Under the pieces are notes generated by a model, which searched no databases, was not told the DNA's origin, and saw nothing but the letters and a program-made list of their open reading frames with translations. This document shows positions 1 to 9,217 of a stretch of 64,000 bases of DNA, in pieces. Numbering within the stretch: the stretch's first letter is position 1; each line of letters starts with the position of its first letter. The position numbers were made by a program, and so were the translations under genes. Source of the DNA: Pseudocalidococcus sp964653145 (GTDB taxonomy: Bacteria > Cyanobacteriota > Cyanobacteriia > Thermosynechococcales > Thermosynechococcaceae); assembly GCA_964653145.1 (NCBI GenBank), contig CAZZCG010000002.1, positions 189,424 through 253,423 of the forward strand, written 5' to 3'.

Positions 1-736
1 CCAGAACATCATCCACAATCTGAAAGGCCAGGCCAATGTTTTTGGCGTAATTCGTTAAGCGTTGAACTGCATCCCCCTCCGCTCCAGCTAACAGCCCCCC
101 CGACAGAACAGAGGCTTCAAGTAAAGCCCCGGTTTTATGGGAATGGATGAAGTTTAGGGTTTCGACGGTAATGTCTTTCACGCCTTCGGATTCGAGATCA
201 ACCACTTGTCCCCCCACCAGGCCCGTAGCTGCCACCGCATGACCCAAACGAGAGACGACCTTAAGTAACTGTTCTGGTTTAACGCCGACCGTATTTTCCA
301 CAACAAACTCAAACGCATAGGCCAACAACCCATCCCCAGCCAAAATTGCAATATCTTCCCCATAGACCTTGTGGTTGGTGAGTTTGCCCCGGCGATAGTC
401 ATCGTTATCCATGGCCGGGAGATCATCATGAATTAATGACATGGTGTGGATCATCTCCAGCGCACAGGCCGTAGGCATGGCCATTTCCAGAGTGCCACCC
501 AACAGTTCACACGTCGCTAAGCAGAGAATTGGCCGTAACCGCTTTCCCCCCGCCAACAAGGAATAGCGCATGGAGTCATAGATTTTTTCGGGGTAGGTAA
601 CGGTAATTGAGGCTTCCAGGGCCTGTTCGACAAGGGTTTTGCGCGCAAATAAGTAGGCCTTCAAGTCAAAAGGGGCCGGTACTCCCGTTGGAGAAATGGG
701 ATTGGTTTGGACTTGGGGGTTTTCGGCTGAAATCAT
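1..736 (-). CDS. crtE: Geranylgeranyl diphosphate synthase (CrtE), C-terminus cut off by window edge
   Basis: Class I trans-prenyltransferase that condenses isopentenyl diphosphate with allylic diphosphates to give GGPP, the precursor of carotenoids, phytol and the plastoquinone tail. Reading on the minus strand from ATG at 736, GGKRLRP lies at about residues 63-69, the first Asp-rich motif DDLPAMD at about 104-110, and the second Asp-rich region (QIVDDVL) is the last thing visible at the window edge. Around 50-60 C-terminal residues are therefore missing from the window, not from the gene. It follows folD with an 83-bp gap on the same strand, so the two are probably co-transcribed. The family assignment is secure. 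GGPP rather than FPP specificity rests on cyanobacterial context. Confidence 0.95.
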   Translation of the reverse strand, partial: MISAENPQVQTNPISPTGVPAPFDLKAYLFARKTLVEQALEASITVTYPEKIYDSMRYSLLAGGKRLRPILCLATCELLGGTLEMAMPTACALEMIHTMSLIHDDLPAMDNDDYRRGKLTNHKVYGEDIAILAGDGLLAYAFEFVVENTVGVKPEQLLKVVSRLGHAVAATGLVGGQVVDLESEGVKDITVETLNFIHSHKTGALLEASVLSGGLLAGAEGDAVQRLTNYAKNIGLAFQIVDDVL

Positions 737-819
737 GACTTCTATCCTCTGCATCTGCGCCCGGTCAACGACGAATTGGGGGGTGATTAAGATGGCAAAC
801 TCTTCACCGATCCTTTGGT

Positions 820-1698
820 TCAAACCCCATGTCGCTGGCGATAGCTCCATACTGTATTGTGCAGCAACATGGCCACGGTCATTGGCCCCACTCCCCCCGG
901 AACCGGAGTTAAGTAGCTGGCAATCCCTTGCAGGGCCTGGAAATCCACATCCCCAATTAAGATTGATTTCCCATCGGGGCGCTCAAAACGGTTAATGCCC
1001 ACATCGACAACAATCGCCCCAGGCCGGATCATTGACGCCTTCAGTAAATTCGGTTTGCCCGCAGCCACAATAATCAAATCCGCGGACTTGGTAATTGCAC
1101 TCAGGTCTTTTGTGCGGGAGTGGGCCATGGTTACCGTTGCATCCGCCGCCAGCAGCATTAAAGCCACGGGTTTGCCGACCAAAATACTTCGCCCAATGAC
1201 TACCGCAGACATCCCCGCAACCCGAATTCCATTGGCCTGGAGTAAGCGCATCACCCCCGCCGGAGTACAACTTTGCAAACCCGGTTCCCCCCGCACCAAT
1301 CGCCCAAGGTTTTCTGGATGGAGGCCATCAGCATCTTTGTCGGGATGGATTTGATACAGCAGGGCCCGATCATCTAAATGGGAAGGAACAGGTAATTGCA
1401 GCAAAATTCCATCCACCCGTGGGTCTTGGTTCAACTGCTCAATCAGGGCTTCTAACTCGGCTTGGGTGGTGCTGCTGGGTAAATGGGAACTCAAGGAAAC
1501 GATGCCGACCCGATGACAGGCCCGTTCTTTATTGCGGACATAGGCGGCACTGGCAGGGTTATCCCCAACCATGATTACAGCCAGGCCAGGGGGGCGGCCC
1601 ACTTTGGCGGTTAAGTGTTGGACAGTACCGGTGAGTTCGTGTTCGATGGAGTTGGCCAGTTGCTTGCCATCTAGGAGGGTGGTGTTAACGTGGGTCAT
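820..1698 (-). CDS. folD: Bifunctional methylenetetrahydrofolate dehydrogenase / cyclohydrolase FolD
   Basis: Cytosolic enzyme converting 5,10-methylene-THF to 10-formyl-THF in two steps with NADP+. At 292 aa it has the usual family length. Visible landmarks are the catalytic Tyr-x3-Lys (AYVRNK, Y53/K57), the PDKDADG loop, the dinucleotide-binding stretch GRSxxVGKP and the C-terminal PGGVGPMT signature. It starts at ATG 1698. It lies upstream of crtE on the same strand. A 5-formyl-THF cyclo-ligase at 36965-37540 belongs to the same folate pool. Nothing unusual was seen. Confidence 0.96.
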   Translation of the reverse strand: MTHVNTTLLDGKQLANSIEHELTGTVQHLTAKVGRPPGLAVIMVGDNPASAAYVRNKERACHRVGIVSLSSHLPSSTTQAELEALIEQLNQDPRVDGILLQLPVPSHLDDRALLYQIHPDKDADGLHPENLGRLVRGEPGLQSCTPAGVMRLLQANGIRVAGMSAVVIGRSILVGKPVALMLLAADATVTMAHSRTKDLSAITKSADLIIVAAGKPNLLKASMIRPGAIVVDVGINRFERPDGKSILIGDVDFQALQGIASYLTPVPGGVGPMTVAMLLHNTVWSYRQRHGV

Positions 1699-1855
1699 GA
1701 ATGGGGCAGGAGACTAGGGGAGAGGATTTGGCAAATTTAAAAAAGATTTTTCAACAGATATTCATTGTAGGGGGTGACTGGAATTCCCTAAATGGGGTTG
1801 TAGTGGATTGTCACACCTTGGGGCAAAAGTTCTAAGAAATGTTGCGGCCAGTTCT

Positions 1856-2773
1856 TTAGACCAGTAAGGATTCAGGTAGGGGCAAAACAATTTTAATCCG
1901 CGTGCCCTGGCCGGCCTGGGAGCGAATCCACATCCGTCCTTGAAATTGTTTGGTGATGTAAAAGGCTTTCGTGAGGCCAAAACCGCCGCCCATGGTGGGT
2001 TTTCCTTGAACATTAGAACCTCGCTGACCAAACCCAACGACCGTTTGAATTTCCTCTGTCGGGATACCACTGCCATTATCCTCAACCACAAGCCGTAGAT
2101 CCTGATCCGTTTGGCATAACCCCGCAACAATTCGCCCGCCGACGGGGGTGTATTTCCGGGCATTGGCCATCAGGTCGCGCATGACATCCTCCAGGACAGG
2201 GGGCATCCAAATGGTTTGTCCATGAATACTAAAAATATCCAAGTCAATGTAGTAGTCAGACTCCTCTTGCTGGGCGACGTTATACAAAATTCGATAACGA
2301 CCTTTACTGTTTTTCTCAATGGCCCTGAGGGTGTCGCGGAAGTTTTGGGTCAGTTGGGGAATGCTGATCTCTCGCCAGGCCTGGGGATCTGCGGCTCGAA
2401 CCAGTAACTGGGCGGCCCGAAGTTCTACGATGTCGAATATCGAGTTGATGTTATTGACAGATTCTTTGACATCCGCTGCACTGGATTCCTTAGGGTACTT
2501 TTGCAGGGCCTGGTAAAGGTTGGTGGAAATTGCCTCCCGCACTCCCTGAATATCTTCCACATAGGTCAGGGCCGATTGCCGATCCTTAAAGGCCTCCACG
2601 ATGGCATCGAGGGTTTGAATACTGGGGGCAAAAATCTCCAGATCGTTCAACTCCAGGCCCAGGTACTGTAATTCTCCGATCAAAATGTTCATTATATTGA
2701 GCAGGGTATGCATATCCAAAATGCTGGTTTGAGCTTCGGATAGGGCCGGAATTTCAGTGATTTCAACTTCCAT
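1856..2773 (-). CDS. Histidine kinase-like ATPase protein (sensor kinase without recognisable input domain)
   Basis: 305 aa, probably cytosolic, with no membrane segment. The C-terminal half is a GHKL/HATPase module: N-box (DLMANARKYTP), G1 box (VEDNGSGIP), G2-like glycine run (GGGFGLTKA) and closing GTRIKI. The N-terminal half is helical. A His at about residue 22 in the context HTLLNIMN could be the phospho-acceptor, although it is not a classical HisKA H-box. Its gene runs divergently from the HD-GYP gene at 3069, so a signalling link is possible but not shown. No response regulator is adjacent. It could instead be an ATP-binding regulator that does not phosphorylate itself. Confidence 0.8.
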   Translation of the reverse strand: MEVEITEIPALSEAQTSILDMHTLLNIMNILIGELQYLGLELNDLEIFAPSIQTLDAIVEAFKDRQSALTYVEDIQGVREAISTNLYQALQKYPKESSAADVKESVNNINSIFDIVELRAAQLLVRAADPQAWREISIPQLTQNFRDTLRAIEKNSKGRYRILYNVAQQEESDYYIDLDIFSIHGQTIWMPPVLEDVMRDLMANARKYTPVGGRIVAGLCQTDQDLRLVVEDNGSGIPTEEIQTVVGFGQRGSNVQGKPTMGGGFGLTKAFYITKQFQGRMWIRSQAGQGTRIKIVLPLPESLLV

Positions 2774-2837
2774 GGGGGTTCGTGATCGGGGCCTGGATAA
2801 TTAACCATTACTATAGTCATTTCTGTCCACACTCAGG

Positions 2838-2886
2838 CACTCAAGAGTCCAACTGGTCAACGTTTCCAGCATTTTGAGTGTTTTTT
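2838..2886 (+). terminator. Hairpin plus T-run in the divergent region, candidate sRNA terminator or leader attenuator
   Basis: On the plus strand CACTCAA (2838-2844) pairs perfectly with TTGAGTG (2874-2880), an inner CTGG/CCAG pair sits inside, and six T follow at 2881-2886. No plus-strand gene ends just upstream. A TACTAT box at 2809-2814 could start a short transcript of about 65 nt, or the structure could act in the leader of the HD-GYP gene 183 bp downstream. Confidence 0.4.
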
Positions 2887-3039
2887 CTTAAGCTAAACGA
2901 CCATACCTGCGGAGGTGGCCTGGAATCTCGGTGACGCAGTTACGGCTGAGGTTAGCTGGATGCCTTTCTACGTCATTGAGGGATTAACCCCTTGGCTCAG
3001 GGCAAAGAGATTTATCTGCGTAGGTTGTGTGATTTGCTG

Positions 3040-3045
3040 TATAAT
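3040..3045 (+). promoter_or_regulatory. Consensus -10 box (TATAAT) of the GAF/HD-GYP gene
   Basis: A perfect TATAAT ends 23 bp before the ATG at 3069, implying a leader of only about 15-20 nt. No Shine-Dalgarno sequence is visible, and the inverted repeat TGTAT-GTAA-ATACA (3056-3069) runs into the start codon. No good -35 element is seen, so an activator may be required. Confidence 0.45.
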
Positions 3046-3068
3046 TAGGTTTATTTGTATGTAAATAC

Positions 3069-4265
3069 ATGCATGAGCCTGGATCTTGCAAAAAATCTGA
3101 TCTTGAACAGGCTTGGCTCACACAACTGCAGACCCGTCCCTATCTCTACGAAGATTTTGCCTTTCAAGACCTGATCAATGCCGCTGTAGCCATTAGTCAG
3201 AGTGAAATAGGTTACTTTCACCTGTTTGACCAGGGCAGTGACTCAATCCACTTAGCGGTATGGTCGGATGGCGCTTTTCCCATCAGTGCAACGTCCCAGG
3301 CCAGTCATTACCCCCTAAAAAATGCGGGAATTTGGGCCGATGCAATTCGTCTGCGGCAACCCGTGATTCATAATGAGTATCCCCAGACCAAGAATTTCCA
3401 GGGTTTACCCCAAAGCCATTTCCCAGTTACGCGACACCTCAGCATCCCAATCTTTAATTCTGACCAGGAAATTGTTGCCATTTTAGGCGTGGGCAATGCG
3501 GAAAACCCCTACACCCCTGAACAGTCGGCTCAATTAGCTCGCTTTTGCCAAACTGTATTTCCCGTCGTCCAAAAACGAGTTCAAGATATTCGATCCCGTC
3601 GCCATGGCCCAGCGTGTTTCACGGAAACAGATACCCTCTCGCTGTTGATGCAAATGTTGTCCTGCTTAACCAGTGCCGCAGCCTTAAAGGATGAATACAC
3701 AGCCCAACACAGTCAGAATGTGGCGGATTTAGCGGTGGGGATTGCGGCAGAAATGGGCCTGGAGGAGGATGTCATTTTAGGACTACGCCTAGGAGCCTTA
3801 GTGCATGACATTGGCAAAATGGCGATCCCTACGGAAATTTTGACCAAACCTGGCCGGCTTCATCAGGCAGAATTCAATCTAATTAAAACCCACGTGGAGC
3901 GCGGTGTCGAAATTTTCCAGTCGGTACAATTTCCCTGGCCAATTTTGGAGATGATTCGGCAGCACCATGAACGCTTAGATGGCAGTGGTTATCCAGTGGG
4001 GTTGCAAGACGAAGCCATTATTTTAGAGGCTCGAATTATTGCCGTGGCCGATACCTTTGATGCCATGTCCTCCAATCGCCCCTATCGCTTTGCCCCCGGG
4101 GTTGAACGCGCCATTACGGAACTCAAAAAAGGCCGCGCAATCAAATATGATTCTGTGGTTGTGGATACCTGTTTAAGATACCTGCAAAAAGTGGATCATT
4201 CCTTTTGGCATCGCTATCCCAGTACCCCGGAGCCAATGATCCCGATGTCGTGGATGCCTGTTTAA
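3069..4265 (+). CDS. GAF - HD-GYP domain protein, predicted cyclic-di-GMP phosphodiesterase
   Basis: 398 aa soluble signalling protein. Residues of about 20-165 form a GAF-type sensor domain. Residues of about 190-375 are HD-GYP, with HDIGK, the later His pair (RQHH) and DGSGYP, i.e. all the metal-binding and GYP determinants of active enzymes. The expected reaction is hydrolysis of c-di-GMP to pGpG/GMP. The GAF ligand is unknown. The last residues lie in the first copy of an imperfect 89-bp tandem duplication. The stop codon used (TAA 4263-4265) falls inside the second copy read in a shifted frame, so the present C-terminus (SWMPV) is probably not ancestral. Confidence 0.88.
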   Translation: MHEPGSCKKSDLEQAWLTQLQTRPYLYEDFAFQDLINAAVAISQSEIGYFHLFDQGSDSIHLAVWSDGAFPISATSQASHYPLKNAGIWADAIRLRQPVIHNEYPQTKNFQGLPQSHFPVTRHLSIPIFNSDQEIVAILGVGNAENPYTPEQSAQLARFCQTVFPVVQKRVQDIRSRRHGPACFTETDTLSLLMQMLSCLTSAAALKDEYTAQHSQNVADLAVGIAAEMGLEEDVILGLRLGALVHDIGKMAIPTEILTKPGRLHQAEFNLIKTHVERGVEIFQSVQFPWPILEMIRQHHERLDGSGYPVGLQDEAIILEARIIAVADTFDAMSSNRPYRFAPGVERAITELKKGRAIKYDSVVVDTCLRYLQKVDHSFWHRYPSTPEPMIPMSWMPV

Positions 4266-4320
4266 AACCCTTGCAAACAATGAATCTGTTGTTCTGGCAT
4301 GGTCACCCGAGCCCAGAGCC
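4161..4320 (+). repeat. Imperfect tandem duplication (period 89 bp) across the 3' end of the HD-GYP gene
   Basis: Copy 1 (4161-4234) and copy 2 (4250-4320) both begin GTGGAT.CCTGTTTAA and both end with GAGCC. They encode similar peptides: VDTCLRYLQ..FWHRYPSTPEP, and, in another frame, VDACLKPLQ..FWHGHPSPEP. The 89-bp offset is not a multiple of three, so the second copy is out of frame with the gene. The similarity persists at protein level, which suggests the second copy was once translated. Confidence 0.7.
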
Positions 4321-4367
4321 AAGCCTTGACCTAGCTAAACCTGGGCCCGCAAAGTTAGCCTTGAGCC

Positions 4368-5999
4368 TTAACGTCGCTGCCACCAGGCCCCAATGGCCAA
4401 ACCAAAGCCGAGCAGGGGCAAAATCACGACGCTAATTAAGGTCACCCAGCGATTCAAATCCACGCTCAAGTTCAGGCGGCGGTTGGTGGTTTCCTTGGGA
4501 CGGATACTCAAGGGTTGATCTTGCCGCTCCCCGAGCCAAAGGATGGAGTTCACGAATAAATCCCCATTCACCCCCTGCTCAAACAAACTATCCGCAGCAA
4601 ACCCAGAATCCCCAAACACCACGAGGCGGGCATCCTTAGGCGTAGTCTCGGACTGGTTGGCCCCTGGGGCTGTAATTTCTGGATTTGCGGTAGGACTTTC
4701 CCCCTCTGCGGCCGGTTCTGGGGGATTGGCAGGGGATAGGGGGCGGGTAATGGCAACTCCAAGGGTTAAAGGCCCGGCCTGGTCTTGACCTTCCTCAAAG
4801 TTAAAGCTGTCTGCTTGGGGATTGGCCTCTGCCCAGGTTTGGGGGCCACTACTGACTAAATCCACCACTTCATCCTGGTCTTGGGGCATGATCAAAATTG
4901 CTTGGGCCTGGGGAAACAGAGAGGGGCCTTGGGCAAACCGTTGGGTAATGGGGTGTTGGCCGTAGTCAAAGGCAACCACGGTATCCGGCCCCAGACCAAC
5001 CTGTGCCCCCACCCCAGAGCCATCAATAATCCAACGGTTATCCAACTTGATCCCCCAGTCATTGAGTAGGGGTTCCAGGCCAGAATTGACGTCGGGATCC
5101 ACCATGAGCAACAGGCTTCCTCCCCGCTGCAAATAGGCCTCTAGGGCGTTCACCTCTGGAGCTAGAAATGCCTGTTTTGGGCCCGCCACCACCACGACAT
5201 TGGCATCTTCCGGCACCTCTGGATTGGCCAGTAAGGTTAGGGGGAGCGTCTCAACATTGCGCTTATTCAAAACATCAATGGCCTGGGACAAACTGTTACT
5301 CCCCCCAGATAGCGGTAGTTCCCCATGGCCTTGGGTAAAGTAGGCGCGGGTTTGACTATCGCTGGTAACTTTAATCAGAGCCGGGGTTAAATCTGCCTCC
5401 CGTAATTCTCCCTCTAGGGGTTCACTGCGATTGCCCGATTCCAGGATCACGGTGCCGCGGGTTTGGACGTTATATTTTCGGGCCAGGCCGGGTTGGTTGG
5501 TGGGATTGATAAATTCATAGGTGACTTGCCCTTGACTGGCCTGGCGAAACTGCTCTAATAACAATCGCTGACTGCCATCGTCCGGTTCATCGTCAAACAC
5601 TAGGACTGTCACAGGCTGTTCTAGGCTTTGGAGGACATCCCGAGATTCCGGTGCGAGGGAAAACTGGGCACCTTCGCTGAAGTCAAATTGGGTACTGTAG
5701 CGGGCTCCAAGAAAGTTGATAATCCCCAACAGCACGATGACCGCCAGCAGGGATAACAGGTTATTAGCCCCGGCCTGGGTTGAACGTCGGCCCCAAAAAC
5801 CCTGGGAAACCCGTGACTGCACCACCAACCAGGCCAGGAGCGACACCCCCGCCAAGCTGAGTAGAACCGATGGTAATATCCCCCAGCCCCCGGTCACGAC
5901 CCCCGTGGACAGAGCCATGACTGCCAAAAATAAAGCGGTGAGTCCCAGGACTTTGGGGGAGAGGAAGGAAAATTTGCGAGGTAAAGACAGTCGTTTCAA
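4368..5999 (-). CDS. Gld-family (GldG-like) membrane protein, ABC-transporter auxiliary
   Basis: 543 aa. Two hydrophobic segments lie near the N-terminus (about 17-60) and one at about 80-102. A long extracytoplasmic domain resembling the GldG/ABC-transporter auxiliary domain follows, with one C-terminal membrane helix (about 517-538) before a basic tail. A Pro/Glu-rich linker sits near residue 420. Such proteins usually accompany an ABC-2 permease and ATPase, but neither is adjacent here because the upstream neighbour is divergent. The start appears to be TTG at 5999: an in-frame stop lies just upstream, AGGA lies about 10 nt upstream, and the next in-frame Met is 28 residues in. Substrate unknown. 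Confidence 0.8.
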   Translation of the reverse strand: MKRLSLPRKFSFLSPKVLGLTALFLAVMALSTGVVTGGWGILPSVLLSLAGVSLLAWLVVQSRVSQGFWGRRSTQAGANNLLSLLAVIVLLGIINFLGARYSTQFDFSEGAQFSLAPESRDVLQSLEQPVTVLVFDDEPDDGSQRLLLEQFRQASQGQVTYEFINPTNQPGLARKYNVQTRGTVILESGNRSEPLEGELREADLTPALIKVTSDSQTRAYFTQGHGELPLSGGSNSLSQAIDVLNKRNVETLPLTLLANPEVPEDANVVVVAGPKQAFLAPEVNALEAYLQRGGSLLLMVDPDVNSGLEPLLNDWGIKLDNRWIIDGSGVGAQVGLGPDTVVAFDYGQHPITQRFAQGPSLFPQAQAILIMPQDQDEVVDLVSSGPQTWAEANPQADSFNFEEGQDQAGPLTLGVAITRPLSPANPPEPAAEGESPTANPEITAPGANQSETTPKDARLVVFGDSGFAADSLFEQGVNGDLFVNSILWLGERQDQPLSIRPKETTNRRLNLSVDLNRWVTLISVVILPLLGFGLAIGAWWQRR

Positions 6000-6282
6000 C
6001 GGAGGAGTCCTAATTTAGGTCGCCAACTTAACAACGCTACAAATCGGTCGAGGGTTCCAGCCAAGGGCCACTTTCCCGAGTAGCTTCTGAAGATTTTAGG
6101 CTGTCTGTTGGAACAAAACCTAAAACCCGGTGAAATTAACGCCAAACTGCATCTGAAATGACGAAATCCTTCAAAGCCCAGTGCTAAGGTGGAGCCAGAA
6201 TAAACACCTTTTATTTTATATTTCTATAAATTATTCATCTTAAACCCGTTTTTTTGCTGAATCATCCTAGGCGAATGACGTT

Positions 6283-6750
6283 ATGGCTGCTGCTGTCTCC
6301 TGGAATTCTCTCTATGCGATTGGGCTCTGTCTTTTTGGTTTCGGTCTCAATTTTTTCCCGATGAATGGACTGGGCGCGGTGACCCAAATTCTCACGGCCC
6401 GGACTTCCTCCCCGACTATGGTTCCATTTCCCGGCCTGGGACAACAATTTTCCCTTGAATTGGGCCAGGTAACCCGAATTCCTGATACGGGCTTAACCCT
6501 TAAATTTCAAAGCCTTGTTGCCGATTCCCGATGTCCGGTGGGAGCGCAGTGCATCTGGGCTGGTGAAGCTAAGATTTTGTTGGAGGTTGAAACCATAACC
6601 CAAAGCGTTAGTTCTCTGGAGTTAACCCTCCGGCCTGGCCTGGAAACAGAAACACCTCTGTCGCCGTTTCAGATTCAACTCCTTAGCTTGGCCCCCTATC
6701 CTGGAAAATCAACACCCCAGGCCCCGATTGCCACCTTAATCGTTAAATAG
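6283..6750 (+). CDS. Small secreted protein with DSRCPxGxxCxWAGE motif
   Basis: 155 aa with a hydrophobic N-terminal stretch (about residues 8-33) that looks like a signal peptide or anchor. The mature part is beta-rich and contains DSRCPVGAQCIWAGEA, a two-cysteine motif found in a widespread family of small exported bacterial proteins whose function I do not know. The two Cys, five residues apart, could form a disulfide or bind metal. It stands alone: divergent from the Gld-type gene and 57 bp before the glycosyltransferase on the same strand. Confidence 0.6.
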   Translation: MAAAVSWNSLYAIGLCLFGFGLNFFPMNGLGAVTQILTARTSSPTMVPFPGLGQQFSLELGQVTRIPDTGLTLKFQSLVADSRCPVGAQCIWAGEAKILLEVETITQSVSSLELTLRPGLETETPLSPFQIQLLSLAPYPGKSTPQAPIATLIVK

Positions 6751-6807
6751 AGCTTCCTCAGGTTTTGTAAATTGGGAGAGCCGGCTTTCTCAGGTCTTTA
6801 GGTTGCG

Positions 6808-9021
6808 ATGGTTGGATTTGAAGTTGCTAATCAATGGCTAGAACGTGGACATTACGCCCAAGCCGCTGCGGTTTATGAATGCCTGATTGCGGATAACCCT
6901 AATGAACTTACCTTTTATCAAAATTTAGGCCTGGCTTATCTACTCCAGGGAGAAGAAGTGGCTGCCCAGGTGGCCTGGTTTACCCCCTTGGATTTTTTGG
7001 CTGATGCAGACGCTGAGGGCTATCGAGAGGGTTTACTGAAGCGTTTAACAGAAATTACTGTCCATCTAGAATCACAACAACAAGATTTAGAGGCCTGGTT
7101 AGTCCGCCACTATTATCGGCAGTATCAACCCGAAGATTTGGAGAATTTACTTGCGCTGATTCAACTAGAAATCAAACTCAATAAACTAACCCCAGACTCG
7201 CTCTTGGCCTGGAACGTTATCGAGCTTCTTGAGCAACTTGGCTCGACTCTAAAGCTAGACTCCTTAACCCAATTCCTCTTAGCGCTCTTTCCCTGCTATC
7301 CCTTAGCCCAGCCGGAAGAACAGGAGATTATTACCCAATGCTTAGAAATTGGCTTAAAGTTTGTCCCCGATATTCCAGCCCTGATTCTGAAATTTTCCCA
7401 CCTCGCCTACAACCACACCTACCTGCCCAACTACGAGGCAGCGGTTCAACTGACCCAACGCTGTTTAGTTCTGAGTCCTGAAAACCTCTCCCTTTGGCGG
7501 CAACTCTCAGATTTTCATACGGATCTTGGTCAGTTTGCCCTAGGCTTAGAGGCCGCCCAACATTATAACCAACATTGTCAAACCCTAGCTGAGAAAGTCT
7601 TTGGACAACGGGTTTTACTCCGGGCCCTGATGCGACAGGGAGAACAGGGGGCAGAAGTCCAGGCCTGTTTTAGGCGTCAAGCTGAATTGATCCATGAGTT
7701 ATTTGCTACCCCGCCGCAGACTCTTACGCGTAGGGAGGCTCGAACTTTAACAGTTGCCATGTTCAACTGGCCCTATATCCAAGATCAGCCTGAACAATAC
7801 TGGGCCTGGCAAAAACCCTTAGCAGCGCTTGCTCAAAAAAGTCTTCTTGAAACCGACACAGGCCAAAGCCTCGCGCCCTATTCCTACCATCATCAACCAA
7901 TCACGAAAGTCCGCAAAATCCGCCATGGAGATTGTTTACACATTGGCTATCTAGCCCATACGCTCCGACAACATTCTGTAGGTTGGCTGTGTCGGTGGTT
8001 GTTTCGCTACCATGACCGGCAAAAATTTAAGATCCACCTGTATTTCTTCGCCCAAGGTATTACCCCCTTTACCCAGGCCTGGTTTTTACCCCATGCAGAT
8101 TCTTGGTGGGCTGGCAATTTGTCCCAAGACTTAGTTCCGCAAATTTTCCAAGACGAAATTGATATCCTCATTGACTTGGATGGTGGCACCTATGAAGACA
8201 GTGCTGAAGTTTTAGCCCATAAACCTGCACCAATTCAGGCCACTTGGCTAGGATGGGATGCCATGGGTATACCCGCTGTTGATTACTTTATTGCCGATCC
8301 CCAGGTTTTACCCCCAGAAGCAGAAGAATACTATCCCGAAAAAATTTGGCGACTTCCCGACGTCTATCTGGCTGTAGATGGGTTTGAAATTGGAGTTCCG
8401 ACCAGGCGGCGCAAGGATCTCAAGATTCCTGAGGATGCAGTAATTTACTTCACTGCTCAAGATGGCCTCAAACAACATCCCCAAACCCTGAAACAGCAAT
8501 TTCAAATTCTCACCCAAGTCCCCAACAGTTATTTTTTGATTAAATTACGGGGTGAAAAAGGGGTTTTACAAGAACTATTTGAAACCACTGCTCAAGAGGT
8601 GGGAGTCAGCCTAGAGCGACTTCGTTTCTTAGACCTTGATACCGATGAGCCGACCCACCGAGCCAATCTTCAACTGGCGGATATTGTCCTCGACTCCTAT
8701 CCTTATAACGGTGCCACCACAACTCTGGAAACTCTTTGGCTTGAAATTCCCCTCGTGACTCAGGTTGGCCAACAGTTCGCAGCTCGCAATAGCTATACCT
8801 TTATGGTAAATGCAGGAATTACGGAAGGCCTGGCCTGGTCTAGTCAAGAGTATGTGGATTGGGGCATTAAGCTTGGACAGGATACTCAATTACGGCAACA
8901 GGTTCGCCAAAAACTTCATCGGGCCAAGCAAACTTCTCCCCTCTGGGATACTCGCACGTTTACTCATCACCTGGAGGCAGCCTATCAACAAATGTGGCAA
9001 CAACTAAAACCTGAAATTTAG
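6808..9021 (+). CDS. SPINDLY-type O-linked N-acetylglucosamine transferase (GT41) with N-terminal TPR-like region
   Basis: 737 aa, no signal peptide, so cytosolic. The first roughly 300 residues are helical and TPR-like (NPNELTFYQNLGLAYLLQGE, SPENLSLWRQLSDFHTDLGQ). The catalytic C-terminal half has GT41 hallmarks: HIGYLAHTLRQHSVG, DLDGGTYED, the QATWLGWDAMG loop, the FTAQDGLKQHP nucleotide-sugar region, DIVLDSYPYNGATTTLETLW and the GQQFAARNSYT stretch. By homology it transfers GlcNAc (or fucose, as plant SPY does) to Ser/Thr of proteins. The acceptor is unknown. It lies 196 bp upstream of chlB on the same strand, but no functional link is evident. Confidence 0.88.
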   Translation: MVGFEVANQWLERGHYAQAAAVYECLIADNPNELTFYQNLGLAYLLQGEEVAAQVAWFTPLDFLADADAEGYREGLLKRLTEITVHLESQQQDLEAWLVRHYYRQYQPEDLENLLALIQLEIKLNKLTPDSLLAWNVIELLEQLGSTLKLDSLTQFLLALFPCYPLAQPEEQEIITQCLEIGLKFVPDIPALILKFSHLAYNHTYLPNYEAAVQLTQRCLVLSPENLSLWRQLSDFHTDLGQFALGLEAAQHYNQHCQTLAEKVFGQRVLLRALMRQGEQGAEVQACFRRQAELIHELFATPPQTLTRREARTLTVAMFNWPYIQDQPEQYWAWQKPLAALAQKSLLETDTGQSLAPYSYHHQPITKVRKIRHGDCLHIGYLAHTLRQHSVGWLCRWLFRYHDRQKFKIHLYFFAQGITPFTQAWFLPHADSWWAGNLSQDLVPQIFQDEIDILIDLDGGTYEDSAEVLAHKPAPIQATWLGWDAMGIPAVDYFIADPQVLPPEAEEYYPEKIWRLPDVYLAVDGFEIGVPTRRRKDLKIPEDAVIYFTAQDGLKQHPQTLKQQFQILTQVPNSYFLIKLRGEKGVLQELFETTAQEVGVSLERLRFLDLDTDEPTHRANLQLADIVLDSYPYNGATTTLETLWLEIPLVTQVGQQFAARNSYTFMVNAGITEGLAWSSQEYVDWGIKLGQDTQLRQQVRQKLHRAKQTSPLWDTRTFTHHLEAAYQQMWQQLKPEI

Positions 9022-9217
9022 GCAATAAAACCAAGGAAATTTTTTAGATAAGTTAAGAATAATCACTTTTTCCTAATTTCAGTTAAGCCAATGTGATGTG
9101 TTTACGGATTCACTGTTTTAATCATCAAGTATTGTTTCAGCGCCCATAAAAACTTTGAATCCCCGATCTCAAACCAGCTAAGGTTTTAGTGGTCTAGTTG
9201 CAAGCGGGACATTAACG

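Noticed and set aside
8810..9007. A plus-strand 65-codon open frame within the glycosyltransferase gene
   Set aside because: It is an alternative frame of the GT41 gene with no homology signal.
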